A DNA stretch of 33,381 nt. Origin: Verrucomicrobiia bacterium (GTDB lineage: Bacteria; Verrucomicrobiota; Verrucomicrobiia; Limisphaerales; DSYF01). Numbering within the stretch: position 1 is the first letter of the stretch; each line of letters starts with the position of its first letter. Made by a program: the position numbers and the translations under genes. Below the pieces are notes generated by a model. That model ran no database searches, was not told the origin of the DNA, and saw only the letters and a list, made by a program, of their open reading frames with translations. The stretch spans positions 1 to 33,381 of the forward strand of contig DASTWL010000050.1 in the NCBI GenBank assembly GCA_035765895.1, read 5' to 3'. This document shows positions 24,825 to 33,381 of the stretch, piece after piece.

Positions 24825-27140
24825 CTATTCCTGCGGATACACGATCACCCGATCGTGAACGAGAATGACCAGGTCCTTCTTGCCGTCGCCTGTCACATCC
24901 GCAACCACCGCTTCGCGTGGCTCGGGCAGATCGGAGCGGGTTGCGCGGAAGGAGCGCTCCTCGAAAACCTGCCAGCGATTGGCCGGACGCAGATGGTTGC
25001 TCGCGTCGAACACGACCAGATCGAGGTAGTGTTTCGCGGTTTCCAGAAAGACCAGATCCTTGCGTCCATCGCCGTTCAGGTCGCCGGCCACGATGTCGTG
25101 CAGGTAGCCGTCTTCGACGGGGGTTTCATACCCGTCCAGTTCGGCCAGTTCCCACGTCTGCCCATAAAGCGGCAGCCACGCCACGGAATTGACGCCCAGC
25201 AAGGCAACCGCATTGGGCTGGCGGCCGCCGAAGGCAACCGTGTCCAGCCCGTTGAACTGGGACACCGGCAAGGTCACGTTGCGCACCACCTGCCACACGC
25301 CCGCGGCGTCGCGCTGCACCAACGACAGCGCCTTGCGTTCCGCATCGAGCAAAAAGAGCGCTGAACCGTTCGTGCCGGTCACCGTCGTGGCGCCCACAAT
25401 GCGCGAGTTGCTTTCCGCACCGTTGATTTGATCCCGCACCTGGAATGACCACGCCGGTTCGCCGTCCGCCCCCGCCCGGGCCGCCTCACGCTTCAGCACC
25501 ACGGCGCGGAGAAAATTCCGCTGCGGCAGCAGCAGCTCCGGCTTGCCGTCGCCATCGACGTCGGCGGATTGCATCCACGGCTGCTCGAGCGTGCCGCCCG
25601 GTGGCGCCACGTCCGCCTCCGCAAAATTCTTGCCCGGCACCTGCACGAGCACTTTGATTTTTTCATAAGGAATCAGCACCACCAGATCCGCCAGACCATC
25701 CTGGTCCAAATCGTGCCACGCCATGGCGGTCGGATTCGACTTGAAACTGGCCGACAGCGCCTGCGAATGCGTCGTGCCATCCGCCATGCGCGTGACCAGC
25801 GACCGCTTGCCGTCCTGATCGACAATGACCGCCAGCGTCGGCTTGCCGCCCGGACTGGCCGCGCCCACCGCCATGACCAGCGGTTTGCCGTCCAGCGGCA
25901 CCAGCGTCGGAAATGGCAGCCGGCCCTTTTCATCCAGTCGCGTTACGCCAATTTGTTTTTCGTCCGGGCTCAGCAAAAAAATGTCCGCCCGCCCGTTGCC
26001 ATCCCAATCGCCAACCGCGATGTCGCTGACCCCCGCCAGCGACGGAAACGATTCCGCGGGCGCCAGCGACCCGTCGTGCTGTTGCAGGAAAAGCGAGACC
26101 TCGCCGCTTTCCGGTTCGGCCACGATCAAATCGGTGAGGCCGTCGCCGTTCACATCCGCCCACGCCAGGCCGCGCCGGGACTTTTCCGTGCTGCGCAGGG
26201 GCAACACCTGCAGCCCACCTTCGCGAAAGGAGCCCGCCAGGGCCGGTGCGGGCTTGGCGATGAAGTGCGAAATCTGCGCCCGCCCGGAATTTTGGGCGAT
26301 GGTGATGATTTGCGTCCCGGCGTTGCTCACGAGATTGTCCGCGAGATAGGAGCGAATGGACGGAAACGTAAAGTAGTTCTCCGGTCCGAGCTGGCCGCCG
26401 GCATTCTGCAACCGGAAGCGGAACGGCGTGGTGCTCTCCCAATTGACGAGCAGCAGATCCTGCCGGCCGTCGCCGTTTACGTCCACCGCCTGCACCGCGC
26501 GCGCCGTGGCGGAAATCGGAATTTTCACCGGCTCGGCCAGGGTGCCGTCCGTCTTTTGCGCCAGCCAGTAAACCTGTTTTTCTGCCAGCAGCAGCAGGTC
26601 CGTGCGCCCGTCCCCGTTGAGGTCGCCCGCACTGAGCGCGTTGGGCGTCAACTGGCCGTCGTCAAGCGGCCAGCGTTTGGGCGCGCCCCAGCCGTTCGTG
26701 CCCTCGTTGTATTGCACGATGAGTTCCTTGGGCTCGCCGTAATACGCCAAGTCCGGCCGGCCGTCGGAGTTCAGGTCCGTCACCACCAGGGCCGAGATGC
26801 GCTTCTCCGAGGCCACGGATTCGATGTGAAAACGCGCGTCGGGAGGCAGCTCGTTGATCTCGCGCCTGAGGCCGATGCGGTCCGATGCCACCGGGTTGGT
26901 TTCACCGGTCCGGTTGAGGAGCAGATCGATCTTGGACCGCGCGTTGTTCACGACCACGAGATCCATCTTGCCGTCGCCGTTCAAATCGACGGCTTGCAGG
27001 AGCGAAATGTAATTGTCGATGGGAAAGATTTCCTTGCCCGTGAATCCAAAATCCGTCGGACCAGCTGGCGCGCTGGCCGCAGCGTGGGCGACCGTGAACC
27101 ACACCAATCCCGCGCCGGCACAGGCAAAAAGGCTTTTCAT
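24825..27140 (-). CDS. Exported FG-GAP/VCBS repeat protein (beta-propeller)
   Basis: This 771-aa protein starts at the ATG at 27140, which gives a signal peptide (MKSLFACAGAGLVWFTVAHA...). The rest is a series of FG-GAP/VCBS repeats. At least nine calcium-binding DxNxDGxxD-type motifs are spread along it, such as DLNGDGKMD, DLNSDGRPD, DLNGDGRTD, DVNGDGRQD, DVNGDGLTD, DWDGNGRAD, DLDQDGLAD, DLNGDGRKD and DVTGDGKKD. This pattern predicts one or two beta-propellers, as in integrin-like and lectin-like secreted bacterial proteins. No enzyme domain was found, so binding to a carbohydrate or surface is a guess. It is the last of three minus-strand genes with short gaps. Confidence 0.88.
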   Translation of the reverse strand: MKSLFACAGAGLVWFTVAHAAASAPAGPTDFGFTGKEIFPIDNYISLLQAVDLNGDGKMDLVVVNNARSKIDLLLNRTGETNPVASDRIGLRREINELPPDARFHIESVASEKRISALVVTDLNSDGRPDLAYYGEPKELIVQYNEGTNGWGAPKRWPLDDGQLTPNALSAGDLNGDGRTDLLLLAEKQVYWLAQKTDGTLAEPVKIPISATARAVQAVDVNGDGRQDLLLVNWESTTPFRFRLQNAGGQLGPENYFTFPSIRSYLADNLVSNAGTQIITIAQNSGRAQISHFIAKPAPALAGSFREGGLQVLPLRSTEKSRRGLAWADVNGDGLTDLIVAEPESGEVSLFLQQHDGSLAPAESFPSLAGVSDIAVGDWDGNGRADIFLLSPDEKQIGVTRLDEKGRLPFPTLVPLDGKPLVMAVGAASPGGKPTLAVIVDQDGKRSLVTRMADGTTHSQALSASFKSNPTAMAWHDLDQDGLADLVVLIPYEKIKVLVQVPGKNFAEADVAPPGGTLEQPWMQSADVDGDGKPELLLPQRNFLRAVVLKREAARAGADGEPAWSFQVRDQINGAESNSRIVGATTVTGTNGSALFLLDAERKALSLVQRDAAGVWQVVRNVTLPVSQFNGLDTVAFGGRQPNAVALLGVNSVAWLPLYGQTWELAELDGYETPVEDGYLHDIVAGDLNGDGRKDLVFLETAKHYLDLVVFDASNHLRPANRWQVFEERSFRATRSDLPEPREAVVADVTGDGKKDLVILVHDRVIVYPQE

Positions 27141-27205
27141 AACGTGCGGCGCAACTTGCCATTCCACCCGGCGCTTGGCCAGTGCAGAAACGCCGGGCCG
27201 CGCGC

Positions 27206-27628
27206 CTACTCGCCGAGCAAATGCGCCACCACGCGGCGCGTGTGCGGGAGGTGACGATGTTCCCACACGTAGAGGCCCTGCCATGTTCCCAGCGCCAGCC
27301 GCCCATTGGTAATGGGAAGACTCAGGTTCACCGCTGTCAGCGCCGCGCGCACGTGGGCGGGCATGTCATCGTCACCCTCGGCCGTGTGCACGTAGAGCCG
27401 GTCCCCGTCCGGCACCAGGCGCGCAAAGAACGCCTCCAAGTCGCGCCGCACATCGGGGTCGGCGTTTTCCTGAATCAACAACGAAGCCGAGGTGTGCCGC
27501 AAATGCAGGGTGAGCAGTCCGGTGCGGCAACCGCTCTGCCGCACCCATTGCTGCACGGCATCCGTGAATTCATGCAGCCCGCGGCCGGACGTGCGGATGG
27601 CGAACTCGTGTTGCGCCTGGCGCAGCAT
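27206..27628 (-). CDS. yjbQ: YjbQ/UPF0047 family protein
   Basis: This 140-aa protein is a full-length member of the YjbQ (UPF0047) family, reported to have weak thiamine-phosphate synthase activity. The family signatures are all present: RHTSASLLIQENADPDVRRDL (starting at 44), YVHTAEGDDDMPAH (79-92), LPITNGRLALGTWQG (104-118) and VWEHRHLPHTR (121-131). The conserved His residues of the metal site lie in these blocks. It sits 6 bp downstream of the TPR gene and 65 bp upstream of the FG-GAP gene, so it is likely co-transcribed, but there is no obvious functional link. Confidence 0.95.
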   Translation of the reverse strand: MLRQAQHEFAIRTSGRGLHEFTDAVQQWVRQSGCRTGLLTLHLRHTSASLLIQENADPDVRRDLEAFFARLVPDGDRLYVHTAEGDDDMPAHVRAALTAVNLSLPITNGRLALGTWQGLYVWEHRHLPHTRRVVAHLLGE

Positions 27629-27634
27629 GTGGAA

Positions 27635-29584
27635 TTACGGCGCGTTCGTGGACGTGTTGGAGCCGAACAACTTTTCGAGCTCAGGATTGCGTGGATGCCC
27701 CGCGGCCAGCGCCTTTTCGTAATGCCAGCGTGCCAGCGGAATGAGCGGCGGATTCTGCGTGGCGTAAATCACGGCCAGGTTGTTGTGCGCGCTGGCGTAG
27801 TTGGGATCAATCATGAGCGCCCGGCGCAACGCGCTTTCCGCGGCGGCCCGCTGGCCCTTGTGACTCAGCGTGACGCCCAGGTAATTCTGAATCTCCGCAC
27901 TGTCGGGATTGAGTCGGGCCGCGCGGCTGAGCACGGCAAACGCGTCTTCGTATTTGCCCTCGCGGTATTTCAAATAGCCGAGGGTTTGCAGGCTGTAGGC
28001 GTCGTCCGGCGCGAGGACCAGCGCCTGGCGCAGATTCTTTTCCGCCTCGGCCATTTTGCCTTCTTCCAGCTGGATGGCGGCGAGATTGGCGAGCGTATAG
28101 ACGTTCTGGTTGTCCTGTTTCAAAACCTGCTGGTATTTCTCCTCCGCCTGCGCGTATTCGCCGTGCGCGAAATGACGTTGCGCCTCGGCCACCAGCGCGC
28201 CGCTGCCCGCCGGGGGCTTGGGGATGGTGAATTTTGGGGTGGCCGGCTGGTCGGTGTCCGCCAACGTGGCCGGCCCCGGCCGGAACAGGGCCAGTTCCTC
28301 GGCGGAATAGGGCACCGGCTTGGCCTCGTAAACCTCAAGCTGCGCACGCAAATCCGCCAGTTGGCCGGCCAGCGCATCCGCCGCGGAACCGGAACGGCTC
28401 CCATTGCGCGCGGCGAGCTGCCGGTTGGCCTCCTGCAACTGCGCCTGCAGGGCGTCGCGCTCCTGTTCCAACTGTTGAATGCGCCGCGCATCGCCGGGAC
28501 GGGTGGCGTTCGCGGGAGCCGCCGCCAGCAGATCCTTTACGCGGTTTTCGAGGCCCGCACGCTCCAGCCGCAAAATGTCGCGCTCGGATTGCAGCGTGGC
28601 GATCTGTGCTTCCGCCGCAGCCAGCCGACGGCCGAGGTCGTTGGACGCGTCGCCCGCCGGGGGGGCGGCCTGCAACTGCGCCACCTGCTTCTTCAACAAC
28701 TCATTCTCCGCCCGCAACGCAGCCGCGTTGGCGGCGTCAGCCTGGAGTGATTGCAACTGCGCGAGGAGCGAGCGTTTGTCCTGCGCCAGCTGGTCCGCCA
28801 GCGACTTCTGCACTTCGAGCTTTTGATTCGCCTCCTCCAGCCGGCTTTGCACCAGGTCGCGCGCCGAGGTGTCGCGCGGGCTGGTGGTGGTCTTCTTCAA
28901 TTGATCCTGCAAATCGCCGCGTTCCCGGGTCAACTGCCGGGTGCGCGCCTGTTCGGCGGCGAGCTTCTCGTTCGCCTCGGCCAGCTCCTGGCGCAACTGC
29001 GTCATCTGGCTGGCGGCGGCGCTGGCTTCGCTTTTGGCCTGCGCGTCGCGCAGACTGACCTTCAGCAGTTCATTTTCCTTGGTGAGACTCTGCACCTGCT
29101 GTTCCGCCCTGGCCAGTTGCGCCGGGTCCACGGCTGCCGGTTGAACGGACAGCGCCTCGCGCAGTTTGGCTTCGAGCGTGGCGTTGTTCGCGCGCAACTG
29201 CTGCAACTGCTGCTGCAAGGCGGCCACCTGCCGGGCGAGGTCGGCGTTGGCCGCGCCCGGCAGGGCGGCAACCGGCGGCACGACTGGCGGTTGCACCACC
29301 GGGGCGTTCGTGCCCAATTCGGCCAGCCGGGCCGCGAGGTAGTTGAGCCGGAAATTAACGACGTTGCTCTGCCACGTGGGGTAGCCCCGCTGCAATTGCT
29401 GCAACGATTCCTGCGCATCGTGGTAGCGGGCCGCCGCTTCGGTCAGCTTGCCTGCCGCGCGGGCCGCGTCCGCCTCCTGGATCAAATAATAAATCCCGAT
29501 GTATTGATCGTCCGGCCCGGCTGCGCGCACCGGCAACGCCACCACGACCAACACCGCCACAAAAAAGGCGCGCATGAATTTCAT
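27635..29584 (-). CDS. Exported coiled-coil and TPR protein
   Basis: From the ATG at 29584 the product is 649 aa; an alternative ATG is three codons later. It starts with a signal peptide (hydrophobic FFVAVLVVVALPVRA). A helical repeat with YIGIYYLIQEADAARAAGK follows at about 25-75. A long coiled coil rich in Gln, Leu and Ala covers roughly 110-410 (repeated VAALQQQLQQLRANN and LQAQLQEANRQL patterns). The C-terminal 180 residues contain about four tetratricopeptide repeats (AEEKYQQVLKQDNQN, AEKNLRQALVLAPDD, AFAVLSRAARLNPDS, AESALRRALMIDPNY). TPR proteins with coiled coils usually scaffold protein complexes; partners are unknown. It is transcribed away from nadB. Confidence 0.82.
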   Translation of the reverse strand: MKFMRAFFVAVLVVVALPVRAAGPDDQYIGIYYLIQEADAARAAGKLTEAAARYHDAQESLQQLQRGYPTWQSNVVNFRLNYLAARLAELGTNAPVVQPPVVPPVAALPGAANADLARQVAALQQQLQQLRANNATLEAKLREALSVQPAAVDPAQLARAEQQVQSLTKENELLKVSLRDAQAKSEASAAASQMTQLRQELAEANEKLAAEQARTRQLTRERGDLQDQLKKTTTSPRDTSARDLVQSRLEEANQKLEVQKSLADQLAQDKRSLLAQLQSLQADAANAAALRAENELLKKQVAQLQAAPPAGDASNDLGRRLAAAEAQIATLQSERDILRLERAGLENRVKDLLAAAPANATRPGDARRIQQLEQERDALQAQLQEANRQLAARNGSRSGSAADALAGQLADLRAQLEVYEAKPVPYSAEELALFRPGPATLADTDQPATPKFTIPKPPAGSGALVAEAQRHFAHGEYAQAEEKYQQVLKQDNQNVYTLANLAAIQLEEGKMAEAEKNLRQALVLAPDDAYSLQTLGYLKYREGKYEDAFAVLSRAARLNPDSAEIQNYLGVTLSHKGQRAAAESALRRALMIDPNYASAHNNLAVIYATQNPPLIPLARWHYEKALAAGHPRNPELEKLFGSNTSTNAP

Positions 29585-29714
29585 GCCGGAACAGTAGTCG
29601 GCAGGTGGGGAATTGGCAACGCCGCCGCGATGACGCACGGCGACCGTTTCCGTGCCGGATGGCTCGGCTTGGACTTGCCCCGAACGCGGCTTTAGGTTCT
29701 TCTACTTCCGGCAA

Positions 29715-31316
29715 ATGAACTCATTTGACTACCTGGTGCTGGGCAGCGGCATCGCCGGGCTCTCGTTCGCGCTCAAGGTCGCGCCCCACGGACGCGTGGC
29801 CATCATCACGAAGAAAAACCGCGCGGAATCCAACACCAACTACGCCCAGGGCGGCATCGCGGCCGTCACGAGCAAGGAGGATTCCTTCGAGGCCCATGTG
29901 CGTGACACGCTCGAAGCCGGCGCCGGGCTGTGCAAGGAGGCCGCCGTGCGCACGATTGTCACAGAAGGCCCGGCGCGCATCCACGAACTCATCGAGCTCG
30001 GCATGCGCTTCACCGAGCGCGAGGTGCCCAATTCCGGCGGCGCGCGCGAACTCGACCTCGGCCGCGAGGGCGGTCATTCCAAGCGGCGCATCCTCCACGC
30101 CAAGGACGTAACCGGCCGGGAAATCGAACGCGCCCTGCTGGCCGCCGTGGCCGAACAACCCAACATCAGCATCTTCGAAAACCACATCGCCATTGATCTC
30201 ATCACCACGCAGAAGCTGGGTTACGTGGGCGACAACCGGTGCGTCGGCGTTTATGTGCTCGACAAGGCGACGGGCAACGTCGAGACGTTCGCCGCGCCAG
30301 CCACCATCATGGCAACAGGCGGGTGCGGAAAGGTCTATCTTTACACCACGAACCCCGACATCGCGACCGGGGATGGCGTGGCGATGGCCTATCGCGCCGG
30401 CGCCGCCGTGGCGAACATGGAGTTTGTCCAGTTCCACCCGACGTGCCTCTTTCATCCCCGGGCCAAGTCCTTCCTGATCAGCGAAGCCGTGCGCGGCGAA
30501 GGCGGCGTGTTGAGGACGCCCGACGGCCGCGCGTTCATGGACGCCTATCATCCGTTGAAATCACTCGCGCCGCGCGACGTGGTGGCGCGCGCCATCGATC
30601 ACGAGATGAAAAAATCCGGCGCGGACTGCGTGTTGCTCGACATCACCGACAAACCAGCGCCGTTCCTGATTAAACGCTTTCCGAACATCTACCAGACCTG
30701 CCTCGGTTACGGCATCGACATGACCAAGGAGCCGATTCCCGTCGTGCCCGCGGCGCATTACCAATGCGGCGGGGTCGTGACGAATCTGGACGGTGAAACG
30801 GAAATCGCCGGGCTGTTCGCCATCGGCGAAGTCGCCTGCACGGGGCTGCATGGGGCGAACCGGCTGGCGAGCAATTCGCTGCTCGAAGCGCTCGTCTGCG
30901 CCCATCGCGCCGCCCTGAAGCTGGGCCCGCAACCAACCCCGGCGCCCGCCGTGTCCATCCCGCCATGGCAATCCGGCGCCGCGCATGATCCGGACGAGCT
31001 GGTCGTGGTGTCGCACAACTGGGATGAAATCCGCCGCACGATGTGGGACTACGTCGGCATCGTGCGCACGAACAAGCGGCTGCAACGCGCCTTGAAGCGC
31101 ATCACCAGCCTGCAGGAGGAAATCCACGAGTTCTACTGGGACTTCAAGGTGACGAGCGACCTGCTGGAACTGCGCAACATCGCCACCACGGCGGAACTGA
31201 TCGTGCGCAGCGCGCTGGAGCGCCGCGAAAGCCGCGGGCTGAATTACAACCTCGACTACCCGAACGCCGATCCGGCCCTGGCGCAGCAGGACACCATTCT
31301 GCGCCGGCCCGCCTGA
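29715..31316 (+). CDS. nadB: L-aspartate oxidase
   Basis: NadB oxidises L-aspartate to iminoaspartate, the first step of de novo NAD synthesis, with FAD as cofactor. From the ATG at 29715 it is 533 aa, close to the E. coli length of 540. It has an N-terminal dinucleotide-binding GSGIAG (10-15), the [15 protein letters not shown] segment, [29 protein letters not shown] and the late [15 protein letters not shown] block that marks NadB rather than succinate dehydrogenase. nadA and nadC are not in the window. It is followed 5 bp later by a lipoprotein gene, likely in the same transcript. Confidence 0.97.
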   Translation: MNSFDYLVLGSGIAGLSFALKVAPHGRVAIITKKNRAESNTNYAQGGIAAVTSKEDSFEAHVRDTLEAGAGLCKEAAVRTIVTEGPARIHELIELGMRFTEREVPNSGGARELDLGREGGHSKRRILHAKDVTGREIERALLAAVAEQPNISIFENHIAIDLITTQKLGYVGDNRCVGVYVLDKATGNVETFAAPATIMATGGCGKVYLYTTNPDIATGDGVAMAYRAGAAVANMEFVQFHPTCLFHPRAKSFLISEAVRGEGGVLRTPDGRAFMDAYHPLKSLAPRDVVARAIDHEMKKSGADCVLLDITDKPAPFLIKRFPNIYQTCLGYGIDMTKEPIPVVPAAHYQCGGVVTNLDGETEIAGLFAIGEVACTGLHGANRLASNSLLEALVCAHRAALKLGPQPTPAPAVSIPPWQSGAAHDPDELVVVSHNWDEIRRTMWDYVGIVRTNKRLQRALKRITSLQEEIHEFYWDFKVTSDLLELRNIATTAELIVRSALERRESRGLNYNLDYPNADPALAQQDTILRRPA

Positions 31317-31321
31317 ACCCC

Positions 31322-31789
31322 ATGAAAACACTTTGCGCGCTCCTCGCCGCGGCCGGCCTGCTGGCCGGTTGCGCGTCGCTCCCCTCCCCCGAGGTCAGCC
31401 TCGTCAACGTGCAGTTCAGCGACGCCACGGCGTTTGAAACCACCGTCCGCTTCACCCTCCGCCTCGCCAACGAGACGCCCGACACGCTGGTGCTCAACGG
31501 CGGCGTGCACAAAATCTACGTGAACGGCCTTTACGTCGGCCAAGGGCTGAGCAATGAGGCGCTTTCCCTGCCCCGGCTCGCGACGGGCACGCAGACCGTG
31601 ACGGTCCACCTCAGCAATCTCCGCCTGGCTTCGCGGCTCAAGCCGTTGATTGAATCGAAGGCGTTCGCTTACCGCATCAAGAGCACGCTCTACGCGACGC
31701 AGCCCGCCGGAACGATTCATGCCATCAGCGAAGGCCACCTCGATTTGCGGGAGTTTCAACCAACGCGTCCGCCGGCCCCTTCGTTCTGA
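31322..31789 (+). CDS. LEA14-like lipoprotein
   Basis: This 155-aa protein starts 5 bp after the nadB stop. The first 17 residues form a lipoprotein signal peptide with the lipobox LLAGC (Cys17), so it should be lipid-anchored. The mature part has the strand pattern of the late-embryogenesis-abundant type 2 (LEA14/WHy) fold: PSPEVSLVNVQFSDATAFE, FTLRLANETPDTLVLNGG, KIYVNGLYVGQGLSNEAL and GTQTVTVHLSNLRLASRL. Bacterial members are thought to be stress or desiccation-related, but function is not established. It has no obvious link to NAD synthesis. Confidence 0.85.
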   Translation: MKTLCALLAAAGLLAGCASLPSPEVSLVNVQFSDATAFETTVRFTLRLANETPDTLVLNGGVHKIYVNGLYVGQGLSNEALSLPRLATGTQTVTVHLSNLRLASRLKPLIESKAFAYRIKSTLYATQPAGTIHAISEGHLDLREFQPTRPPAPSF

Positions 31790-31816
31790 TGCGACCTCCA
31801 GCGGTGACCGATCGGC

Positions 31817-32839
31817 TCACGGAACCTGCAACCGGAAGAATTGCTGCGCGGTGCCGGGGTTCATGGTGTTCGTAAAGCTGAAGTTGCCGCTGCCGTCAAA
31901 CTGATTGGTCGCCAGCGGCGTCCATACGCCGGTCAGATTGGTGGCGGTCAGCATGTAATAGTTCACGCCGGGCGTGCCGCCGGTGCCGCCGAGGATGAGG
32001 TTGCCGCCGGAAATCATCGGCGCGGCAAAGCTCGGCGGCGTGGGCAGCGAAACGATCAGGTCCACCTGGCCGGGCGAGTTGGTGGACAGGAGATGTTGGT
32101 CATCGGCCGGCACGTTGCCGAGAGCAACCGCACCGAGGCTCAAGCCCACCTCCGGGCGGTAATTGAAGCGCGTGTAGGTTCCCGCGCCAAAGCCGGCCAC
32201 GGCGGCCACGTTCAAGGTGCCCGCCAGCGTCAAGGCTCCGTTGACCACAACCTGGTCGCGGACGGTCCCGAGTTCAAACTGCAGGACGGAGGCTTCGTTG
32301 AGATCCAGCGCATCGCAGAACGTCAGCGTGCCGAAAGAATTGCCGGGGGCCAGCGTGGCGCCTTCGTCCAGGGTGGTCGGACTGCCGATGATGCCGCCGC
32401 CGGTGAGTGTGGCCCCGGATTCAATCTGCAACGGGCCGCCGCCCGTGCCGTTCAACTGAACGTCCACGGTGCCATTCGTCATGAGCACGTTGTTGTTCGG
32501 GGTGGGAATGGCTGCGGTGTCCCTGAAGGTTGCCGAATCGCTCAAGTCCGCGCTCAGCGCGCCGCCCGGTGACAGCCAGCCACGCGTCCCGAAGGTCATG
32601 CTGCTGGCCGAAATGGTGCCGCCGCCACCCAGCGCCGCCTGGCGGTCGGCGGTGGGTGGCATGACCGTTGATGGTGTAGGCCCGCCGCCGGTGTGCAGGC
32701 CATTCATGATCAACCGGGCAAAGCCGGTGCCCTGAGTGTTGTCCACGGCGGTCGTGCCGGTGTAGCTGTTGATGACATTGAACTGCTCGGAATTGTTCGC
32801 GCGATAGACTTCAACGTTCACCACGCCCGGCCTGCCCAT
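31817..32839 (-). CDS. 3' part of an autotransporter-associated beta-strand repeat protein (5' end lost)
   Basis: The product from 32809 leftward (about 330 aa) reads as the C-terminal half of a secreted beta-strand protein: repeated GGGTISASSMTFGT, GATLTGGGIIG, EGATLAPGNSFGTLTF and NGALTLAGTLNVAAV strands. It finishes with a domain seen at the C-terminus of many verrucomicrobial exported proteins (GGNLILGGTGG...YYMLTATNLTG, ending FFRLQVP). No signal peptide is present. The in-frame ATG at 32839 lies inside sequence that codes for GH43 on the other strand, so the coding frame probably ends at about 32809. It is therefore a truncated gene, probably non-functional, or an assembly artefact. Confidence 0.7.
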   Translation of the reverse strand: MGRPGVVNVEVYRANNSEQFNVINSYTGTTAVDNTQGTGFARLIMNGLHTGGGPTPSTVMPPTADRQAALGGGGTISASSMTFGTRGWLSPGGALSADLSDSATFRDTAAIPTPNNNVLMTNGTVDVQLNGTGGGPLQIESGATLTGGGIIGSPTTLDEGATLAPGNSFGTLTFCDALDLNEASVLQFELGTVRDQVVVNGALTLAGTLNVAAVAGFGAGTYTRFNYRPEVGLSLGAVALGNVPADDQHLLSTNSPGQVDLIVSLPTPPSFAAPMISGGNLILGGTGGTPGVNYYMLTATNLTGVWTPLATNQFDGSGNFSFTNTMNPGTAQQFFRLQVP

Positions 32840-33381
32840 TTTGCATTCGCGCGACCTTGTGCTCTGGCAGCTCATCAACCACGCCGTGTGCAACCTGCCG
32901 CATCCGCGCTACGAACGCGTGCAGCCCGGCTGCGGCATCTGGGCGCCAGCCATGCGCTTTCACGCCGGCCGGTTCTGGATTTTTTCCGATGCCCGATGAA
33001 GGCATTTACGTCACCACCGCCGCGCAGCCCGAGGGCCGGTGGAGCGAACCGCATCTGTTGCAAGCCAGCCGGGGCCTGATTGAGCCCTGCCCGCTCTGGG
33101 ACGACGATGGACGGGCGTATCTGGTTCATGCCTACGCCGGTTCGCGAGCGGGCATCAAACATCGCCTGCCCGTCTGCCCGATGGCACCCGACGCCACGCG
33201 CCTGCTCGGCGAAGGGCAGATTGTTTTTCACGAACCGGAGCGGCATCCGACGGTGGAGGGCCCCAAGTTCCTCAAGCGCGACGGCTGGTATTACCTGTTC
33301 GCTCCGGCGGGCGGCGTGGCGACCGGCTGGCAAATTGCCCTCCGTTCGCGGCACATCTTCGGGCCCTATGAAGACCGCGTC
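32808..33381 (+). pseudogene. GH43 glycosidase, 5' truncated and frameshifted, runs off right edge
   Basis: The plus strand encodes a glycoside hydrolase family 43 protein (beta-xylosidase or arabinofuranosidase type) in two frames. The first piece (32808-32990) reads TSTFTTPGLPILHSRDLVLW and then IWAPAMRFHAGRFWIFFSD. One extra base near 32991 breaks it. The second piece (32992-33381) reads PDEGIYVTTAAQPEGRWSEP and then CPLWDDDGRAYLVHAYAGSR, GPKFLKRDGWYYLFAP and GPYEDRV. An ATG at 32989 restarts the second frame. The likely general-acid Glu in VEGPK is kept. The segment where the pKa-modulating Asp normally sits (IDP) reads IEP. The N-terminal beta-propeller blade with the catalytic-base Asp is missing, cut off at a stop at 32805. 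A sequencing error could explain the single-base shift. Confidence 0.75.

Noticed and set aside
25569-27254. A 561-codon plus-strand frame opposite the FG-GAP gene
   Set aside because: The minus-strand frame has regular calcium-binding repeats and a signal peptide; the plus-strand product is Arg/His-rich without motifs.
29585-29714. Promoter TTGGAC/TAGGTT for nadB
   Set aside because: The spacing is 18 bases and the -10 box is poor; not enough to call.
31804-31820. Terminator between the LEA14-like gene and the beta-strand remnant
   Set aside because: It is a short palindrome with a bulge and no T-run; it may be chance.

Overview
The window looks like a chromosomal segment of a high-GC, free-living Gram-negative bacterium of the Verrucomicrobiota (probably near Pedosphaera/Limisphaerales). 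That placement is inferred from gene style: autotransporter-associated beta-strand repeat proteins, a recurring exported domain that ends in 'FFRL', long secreted FG-GAP and beta-helix proteins, and a type II secretion cluster next to rpsB-tsf. No rRNA, tRNA, CRISPR array, insertion sequence or integrase was seen.

Layout. 1-2022 (minus) is the 5' part of a giant beta-strand repeat surface protein that runs off the left edge and contains exact-period 519-bp tandem repeats. 2338-5868 (minus) is a 1176-residue exported protein combining calcium-binding repeats, a region resembling the pore-forming domain of anthrax protective antigen/binary toxin B, a second calcium-binding block and a right-handed beta-helix. 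This is the most unusual gene here. 6276-11742 (minus) is a complete, translationally coupled Dpp/Opp-type peptide ABC transporter in the order permease C, binding protein, permease B, ATPase D, ATPase F. 11856-12686 (minus) is a DUF1537 (four-carbon acid sugar kinase) C-terminal part without its N-terminus, and the roughly 430 bp upstream are unexplained.

13174-19268 (minus) is a four-gene type II secretion/type IV pilus-like operon: gspE, a PilM-PilN-like (GspL) fusion, a PilO/GspM-like gene and the secretin gspD. It lies downstream of rpsB and tsf (19636-21349, minus) but is separated from them by a clear intrinsic terminator. The secretion machine probably exports the large secreted proteins encoded around it; that link is inference.

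21727-24744 (plus) carries an exported trypsin-like (HtrA-type, PDZ-less) protease and a large exported protein of unknown function. Convergent to them, 24825-29584 (minus) encodes an FG-GAP/VCBS beta-propeller protein, a YjbQ-family protein and a coiled-coil/TPR protein. 29715-31789 (plus) holds nadB (L-aspartate oxidase, first step of NAD synthesis) and an LEA14-like lipoprotein. The right end (31817-33381) holds the 3' part of a second beta-strand repeat protein (minus) facing away from a GH43 glycosidase (plus). Both genes lose their 5' ends at the same point near 32.8 kb and the GH43 frame is also broken, so this is either a real deletion junction or an assembly join.
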